Below, in pieces: positions 58,300 to 64,000 of a DNA stretch of 64,000 nt. Origin of the DNA: Membranipora membranacea. Lineage: Eukaryota; Bryozoa; Gymnolaemata; Cheilostomatida; Membraniporidae. Positions within the stretch are counted from its first letter, which is position 1, and each line of letters opens with the position of its first letter. The position numbers were made by a program, and so were the translations under genes. Where the stretch lies: the NCBI GenBank assembly GCA_914767715.1, contig OU612066.1, positions 11,103,001-11,167,000 on the forward strand, given 5' to 3'. The notes beneath the pieces were generated by a model. It searched no databases. It was not told the origin of the DNA and worked only from the letters and a program-made list of their open reading frames with translations.

Positions 58300-58810
58300 T
58301 TCCACTGGTATATGTAAGTATGGTGCTGCTGCTTTGTTTTCTTTTGCATGCACTGTTATATTAGCCAAGTTTATAGATTATAGCTCATTGCATGTAATGC
58401 AATATCACAGAAATAAAAAAAAACAGAAGATGCATGCCACAATGTACAAGTGTAAAACAGTCCAGTTAGAATAATAATAATAACACTTAATAATACATTC
58501 AATTGTTTCAGGTGAGGCATCTTCTGTTACCCCTACAACAGCTGATGATATCAGAACCCAGGGAGACGTAGACCAGAGTGACCGAGCGCAGGGAGAAGGA
58601 GCTGGTATATGTAAGTATGGTGCTGCTGGCTCTTGCTGTTTTGTCTGCACTATTGTATATTTGCTCAGTTTCTAGATTATAGCTCATTGCATAGTGCAAC
58701 ACTGAGAAACAAACAAAAGCCAGAAAGATGCATGCAACAAAGTAAAAGTCTAAGACAATCCAGTTAGAATATTACCTATCATGCAATATGTTCACTTGTT
58801 TTAGGATAGG
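58300..58810 (+). repeat. Tandem exon-plus-intron duplication, about 294 bp
   Basis: GGTATATGTAAGTATGGTGC ends an exon and starts an intron at 58307 and again at 58604. The following introns match throughout (ATAGATTATAGCTCATTGCAT and TTCTAGATTATAGCTCATTG; AGATGCATGC; CAGTCCAGTTAGAAT and CAATCCAGTTAGAAT). The exons 58512-58610 and 58805-58890 share CCTACAACAGC/CTCCAACAGCC and GGGAGACG/GGAGACGGAGCC words, so exon and intron were copied together. Confidence 0.8.
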
Positions 58811-60274
58811 AACCTTCTGAAGACCCTCCAACAGCCCATGACACCCATGGAGACGGAGCCAGACAGACAGACCAGCAAGAAGGAACTCTAGATATAGCAC
58901 AAGTTCTTAAAGAACGTCTAACAGATGAGCAGAAGTATGATATTCTGACTATCGGAAATTGTGACAAGTACAGCAAGGATCACGTGTTTCCTAGTACACA
59001 AAGATATGGGAGGAACAGATCGTTCCTGAGAAGATGGCTGGAAAACCACAAGTGGTTATTGTACAATGAAGCAGAAGAAGGAGGATACTGTAAAGTATGT
59101 GTTTTTTTCGAAGCGAAACGGCCTCCTATGCTGTATGCAGCTTCAGTCAGCCTTTGTGAGAAGATCGAACCATTCGTACCCCGAGCAGCTTCCAAACAAA
59201 GAAACAGAGCTAATGCACCTAGTAGCTCACCTGAGGAGTATTACCGCAGGAATCTAATTCTGCCGTTTCTAGATGATATCATCTCTGAGATGAATGCCAG
59301 GTTGGTAACGATTTCATTGTCAATTATCATTTTTAATTTTACTAAAAATCATTGGAGTCACAGAAATTCAGCTGACTAAACTTCACTTTCTGCATCTCCC
59401 CAGGCTTACACCAACTAAGGTGTCATTAATACTGACTGGACTAACTACAAACTGAGTAACAAACCAGCTACACATTTGTTGTGATAACCAAAGTTTACTT
59501 TGCTTTCAGGTTCACTGCAGATTCATCAGATGTCTATAAGCTGGCGCTGTTAATCCCCGAGGCACTCAAGCAGATGGATTATGAAGAGTGGCACAAAATT
59601 CTCAGCAATGACAGGATCTACAATAGGCTGCAAGTGGGTGTAACTGACCAGACTTCATTTGAGGTGAGTAATACGCTACAATAGATCGACCAACATGTCA
59701 AAAACTACCGTCCTTACAAGGAGTTTTATTTGTATTGAATTATTGGAAGTTCAACTCCTTGTACAATATAAACACAAATTCCCAGATTTGCAGAGTTATG
59801 TGCTCTTTATCCATGAGCAAGCGACTCAGAGAGTAAAAGCTGTCAACAGTTCAAAGAAATGATTTTATCAGATTGATATATCCCAATAAAATTATCTTCA
59901 TTTCCAAAGCTCAACTCAGTGTTGAGATCAGGTTTATGGCTTTTCTTTCAAAAGATTGAGCTTCGAAGATGATACACTAAGTGGGAGGACCAAACTTCTG
60001 AGATGCCTGAGGATGCCCTCAAAGCTATAAAGAGCTGTGATAGTAGCCTCTACCCGAACATCGCCACACTACTAAACCTCTTTCTAGTCACACCAACTAC
60101 ATCCTGTGAACCAGAGAGAGAGTGTTCAGCCAGCTCAAGAATATAAAAACAGCTATAAGGTCAACCATGAGCCAGGATAGACTTAGTAACATGATGTTGC
60201 TGAAAATCCATCCTGATATCCCAATCGATACAAAGAAAATCACCCAGGCTGTGATCTCATCCCCGGCTGAGTAG
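58512..60274 (+). pseudogene. hAT transposase-derived gene, TTF zinc finger fused to C-terminal part
   Basis: Exons: 58512-58610 (phase 1 on both sides, acidic); about 58805-59299; 59510-59663; and about 59954-60274. The second has RLTDEQKYDILTIGN, a TTF-type zinc-finger stretch (HVFPSTQRYGRNRSFLRRWL, then NHKWLLYNEAEEGGYCKVC) and then SPEEYYRRNLILPFLDDII. The third (RFTADSSDVYKLALLIPEAL) and fourth (SLYPNIATLLNLFLVTPTTS, then SQLKNIKTAIRSTMSQDRLS) match the hAT C-terminal dimerisation region. In the family about 400 residues with the DDE core lie between zinc finger and EYYRRN; here they are absent. An in-frame TGA near 59970, a frameshift near 60125 and the failed phase at 58805 indicate a dead copy. 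Confidence 0.75.
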
Positions 60275-61622
60275 CTATTTTTATATTATGGTTATCCTCT
60301 TTAGGCCATATGTGGAAGTATTAATCTGAAATCTTGGCCGCATAGTAAGTGATTCTCTGCTGTTTATCTAATAAAAATGTTATACTGAAGCTATACCAAA
60401 TTTGCTTCATTTGTTCATAAAATTGCCTGTGGGCTCCGGCGGCCAAGACCCGCCAGTGCGTCGTGTTTTATTGACGGCTCTCGATTTCATATGTCCATCA
60501 TATCTCTCAATCACAGGCACTGTAATTGACAGTCTCAAAGCTTTATTTCCAAGTGGCTATTGCTGTTCTGTGGTAAAGTAGGCTACTATCAGAAGCTACA
60601 TGTTGCTGTATAGTTCTCAAAATATCCACCTATTGAAGGTAAAGTAATACTTTCGATGTAATTCTCTTATCTGGCATTATTTAGCAGAAGAGTTGAGGCT
60701 GCGTATGGCAGCCAGTTTGATTTTTGTATTTCTCAGCTGTGTACTGGCTTGAAGATGATACAGTTATGTCTTGCAAGGTCTTGTGAGGTGATTCATTGAT
60801 AGAAGTGAACTTGTTGTTGTTATGAAATTGATTGAACTAACCGCATACTAGGCATTATTTGAATGGCTGTGGTCAAATATTGGTTTAACATACAACTGAG
60901 AAATAGGCTAAGATCATAAAGTTTTGCTAGCAATCCTAGAATAATTTTGAGGGTTACAAATGTATTTTTCATATTAGCTTCTGAGCATAGAGAGTGATAA
61001 ACCCCTCTTTTTCATGACAGAAATCCTTAGAGGATTGGCTACAAGTTGATAGAAGTTTCTTCCCAGTCAAAGACTGTGCATAGAAATACTCGAATAAAAT
61101 CCGTAGTTTTGTTGTCGGAGATTACTTCGGCTCTGAGATGAAAGTGAAAATGTAAGGAACAACTCCAAACGCAAGCAAACTGCATCAAACTTGATCTAGC
61201 CCATGATCATTGAAACGTCTTATTAAAAATAAGGTCCTGTTGTTTGTTTTATTACTTAGGTACACATAGTATGTATAAAGTCTATTGTTATGAAAATATT
61301 ATGTGATACTAAAATTATGGTTTGTAAGGGGTGCCGTCGCCAAAAAACTACATCGCATATAAATGAATAGAATGGTAGAAAAGTAATGAATCGAAACCGG
61401 TAACAAAGTATCACAGATTTTTGAAAAATAGCTCTCAAAATCGAAATATAAACTTACTTGTTACCAACAAAAAATCTGTGCAAAAAATAATAAATTGTTG
61501 TTTTCAAAATAGAATAAAGCAAAATCAAAATACAATGTACAAAAGCTCTTATTTTCAAACTTAAACAGCCAGTTTATTTATTCTTATACTGGAAGGGTGA
61601 GGAGTTAAGCATTATCCACTAA
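60275..61622. other. Intergenic, no gene seen
   Basis: AT-rich; contains AATAAA-like words after the hAT relic (60369). No exon or repeat array identified. Confidence 0.5.
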
Positions 61623-64000
61623 TTATGCTGATAATCCTTGTACAATGTCAGATAGCACACTTTTAAATGAACACCACGTAGATGTTGGTGGTTCTGACAC
61701 AGAGTTAGACAGCTTACGTGGTTCAACGGCGTGCGCGCAATCAACATACACTGCGTCATTGCAATCAACATACTCTGCATCATTGCAATCAACATACTCT
61801 GCATCATTGCAATCAACATACTCTGCATCATTGTCAGTATTTTTACAGTATGGTGATTCTTCGGTGTGTAGGTCATCAGCATGAGAACCAGATACCTCAC
61901 CAGAACTTGATGAGCTAACTACAGGCAGGGGCGTACTAGGCATGGGTGGTATGTTAGGTGAAATATTTAGGGGCATTGGAACATTGATAGGTCTATTTAC
62001 ATGTTGAAGTACCTCTTCATAGTACGGCTCATCAGACACATCAGCATCGCTAGGTCCCGTGTGCACTGGAGATTGTCTATACTGATATGATTCAGCCACA
62101 GGGTTAGACAGCCTATTTGGATCAGCAGCGTACGCGTTATCAACATACTGCGCATCATCATCAGGAGGAAGACAAGGATTGTCACAGTACGGTGATTCTT
62201 CAGTTTGAATGCCATCAGTGTGAGTACCAGGAAAGTTTGAATTAGAAACCTCATCAGAACTCGATGAACTATCTACAGGCAGGGGCGTACAAGACAGGGG
62301 TGATATCCTAGGTGGGACATACGGGGGCCTTGGAAAATTGGTAGGCCTATTCACATGCTTAAGTACCTCTTCATAGTACGGCTCACAGGACACATCAGAA
62401 TCATTAGGTCTCCTGTGCACTACAGGTTTTCTATACTGATATGATTCAGCCACAGAGTTAAACAGCCTATTTGGTTCAACAGCATAATCGTAATCAAAAC
62501 ACTGTGCATCGTCATCGGGAGATACACAATGATTGTCTGAGTTAGGTGATTCTGCAGTGTGTAGGTCATCAGTATGAGTACCAGATACCTTATCAGAACT
62601 GGATGCAATAACTACAGGCAGTGGCGTACTAGACAGGGGTGATAACCTAGGTGGTACGTATGGGGGCTGTGAAACATTGATAGGTCTATTTACATGTTCA
62701 AGTACCTCTTCATAGTAAGGCTCACCAGACATATCAGCATTGCTAGGCCTCGTGTGCACTACAGGTTGTCTATTCTGAATTGGCAGAGCTGGAAGAGGTT
62801 TTTTCTTAACCTGGCAGTCATTGTTAGAGAGGTCCTCATCTGACTGTTTCTCAACACCTTGACGGTGCTGAACTATCCCTTCTTCTACAACAATCTGATC
62901 AAGTGTGTTGAGTTCAATACCTGTGAAAATAAAAATTTAGAAAAAGTTAATTTGTCAAAGGCCATTCATGTGCTCAACAATATATAACGACTTTTTCGTT
63001 TTGGCATAGCTTTCTCCTCCTGAAACCTTTTGTGGTTGCTGGTTACAGCTGCTGGGGTTGCCTCATGGTAAAATGCACATATGTATTTATGATTTTATTA
63101 TGATATATACAACAGCTTTGTCTACTAACTTCCTAAATTTTGGTCTGGGACGGTATGTGTTCTTTGTCTTCTATGATTAGGAGGTTTCGGGGCAACTTGT
63201 CGTCTTCGTCTTCTTCTTTTGTATAGTAGGCCAGCTAAGGAGATTCCAATAATCAACACCGCCACAGCCATAATGCACCCAACTATAGCTGAAACAACAA
63301 GTGTTACAATGAGAAATGAATGTACAGCAAAATGAATATTGCAATATTAATACTAAAATGGAAGTAGAGGCTGGAGCAAGTAAAACAAGAGTAATGCTCT
63401 CTTTGTTAACGAGAAGACAACAATTTAGCATAGATATCATGGTTTTTTCATACAGTTGTTCACACTTCTGCCCAGGAGAGATCAACCCAACAGATGTTTT
63501 ATTACTCTAAAATACAAAGAAAAGTTGAACTGAAATACTTGATTATAAAACTGTTACCGTTGTAAGTTGTTGAATCTTTATTGTCAGTGGTTGCTTGAAC
63601 ATCTTTGCTCGCTTGCTTCCCTGGTAAAGAATTTGAACGCAAAATTAAAACTCACATAGAACTATATCAAAATTATAAAATTCATCTTTTTGTTTTAGAA
63701 AGAATGCAATAGGACGCTTTCTTCAAGGTGTTTAACCAACCATGAACCATCTTGAGAGGAACTATATCAAAATTATAAAATTCATCTTTTTGTTTTAGAA
63801 AGAATGCAATAGGACGCTTTCTTCAAGGTGTTTAACCAACCATGAACCATCTTGAAAGGACACTTTCTATCTTTAATCCTTAATATAATGGTTAAATATA
63901 ATTCAGGATCCAGTGTGATTTTGTGGTAACTTACCAACAGCATACTGTAGCTTTATCAGTTTAGAATCCAAGTCAAAGGCTAGAATGGACTTCTGGTCGT
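61623..64000 (-). CDS. Single-pass membrane protein with repeated tyrosine-motif tail (N-terminus outside window)
   Basis: Four exons join in phase 1 throughout: 63935-64000+ (DQKSILAFDLDSKLIKLQYAV), 63558-63620 (Thr/Lys-rich stem), 63130-63288 and 61623-62920 (stop TAA at 61623). The third exon has a transmembrane segment IVGCIMAVAVLIIGISLAGL followed by YKRRRRRQ, a stop-transfer signal. The last exon is a cytoplasmic tail of about 430 residues with three units of about 112 residues. Each unit has EPYYEEVL-HVNRP, a Pro-rich PPYVPPR-type segment (changed in unit 3), a Ser run, ESP, DDDAQ/DNDAE and AESYQYR-type tyrosines. Unit 3 adds four copies of DAEYVDCN. Tyr motifs with +3 Val/Leu and SH3-type proline runs suggest a phosphotyrosine-signalling receptor tail. 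The ectodomain family is unknown. Confidence 0.75.
61739..61834 (-). repeat. 24 bp tandem repeat in coding sequence, 4 copies
   Basis: CAATCAACATACTCTGCATC-type 24-mers repeat four times and encode DAEYVDCN on the minus strand. Three copies are identical; the outermost differs at a few bases and reads DAVYVDCA. Confidence 0.9.
63660..63859. repeat. 100 bp tandem duplication in an intron
   Basis: GAACTATATCAAAATTATAA at 63659 returns at 63759, and the two copies are identical by eye to CCATGAACCATCTTGA. It lies between two exons of the membrane-protein gene. Confidence 0.9.

Overview
The window is nuclear DNA from an animal, very probably a marine invertebrate. The basis is AT-rich sequence, genes split by GT..AG introns, CUB-domain and mucin-like exons, tRNA-derived SINEs, CR1/L2-type LINEs, a Ty3/Gypsy element, PIF/Harbinger and hAT elements, and many microsatellites. 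I cannot name the phylum from sequence alone: sponge, cnidarian, mollusc and invertebrate deuterostome all remain open. Exon borders below were read by eye from splice signals and from whether codon phase matches across introns; no alignment program was run.

Layout. 1-10.3 kb: plus-strand exons of a secreted or membrane protein (Thr-rich linker, half CUB, Thr/Pro linker, half CUB), with introns filled by a 2.1 kb hAT-like element sitting in a tRNA-SINE, a TTAA-flanked MITE, inverted-repeat elements, LINE tails and a 5'-truncated LINE in the last intron. 12.5-16.1 kb: a 0.4 kb inverted-repeat pair enclosing a dead LINE. 16.1-21.9 kb: a complete-looking PIF/Harbinger transposon with 52 bp TIRs, a TAA target duplication, a MADF/BESS DNA-binding gene (+) and a DDE transposase gene (-). 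22.1-29.3 kb: a minus-strand tandem family of very small secreted-peptide genes (three copies plus one relic), all with a 51 nt signal-peptide exon; two share a TATA-type promoter. 31.1-34.1 kb: a decaying intron-containing gene of a mobile-element-like family, with one exon split by a 1.1 kb foldback element with an 8 bp target duplication. 34.5-39.8 kb: phase-compatible exons of an unknown plus-strand gene surrounding a 3.6 kb hAT-like element that contains a nearly identical 1.18 kb tandem duplication and two nested hAT MITEs. 41.4-46.4 kb: a pair of short TIRs bracketing several minisatellites. 48.9-49.6 kb: minus-strand exons resembling the C-terminal tail of MULE-type transposases. 52.3-52.8 kb: a hAT MITE. 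53.6-58.1 kb: a 4.5 kb Ty3/Gypsy retrotransposon with both LTRs and a broken pol. 58.5-60.3 kb: an internally deleted TTF-zinc-finger/hAT transposase relic with a tandemly duplicated exon. 61.6-64 kb (running off the end): a minus-strand single-pass membrane protein whose long cytoplasmic tail repeats tyrosine motifs.

How the parts relate. Three loci look like host genes under selection: the CUB protein, the secreted-peptide array and the tyrosine-repeat receptor. All three are extracellular or surface proteins. Most of the rest is transposon sequence at different ages, and exact target-site duplications let the order of several insertions be read directly.
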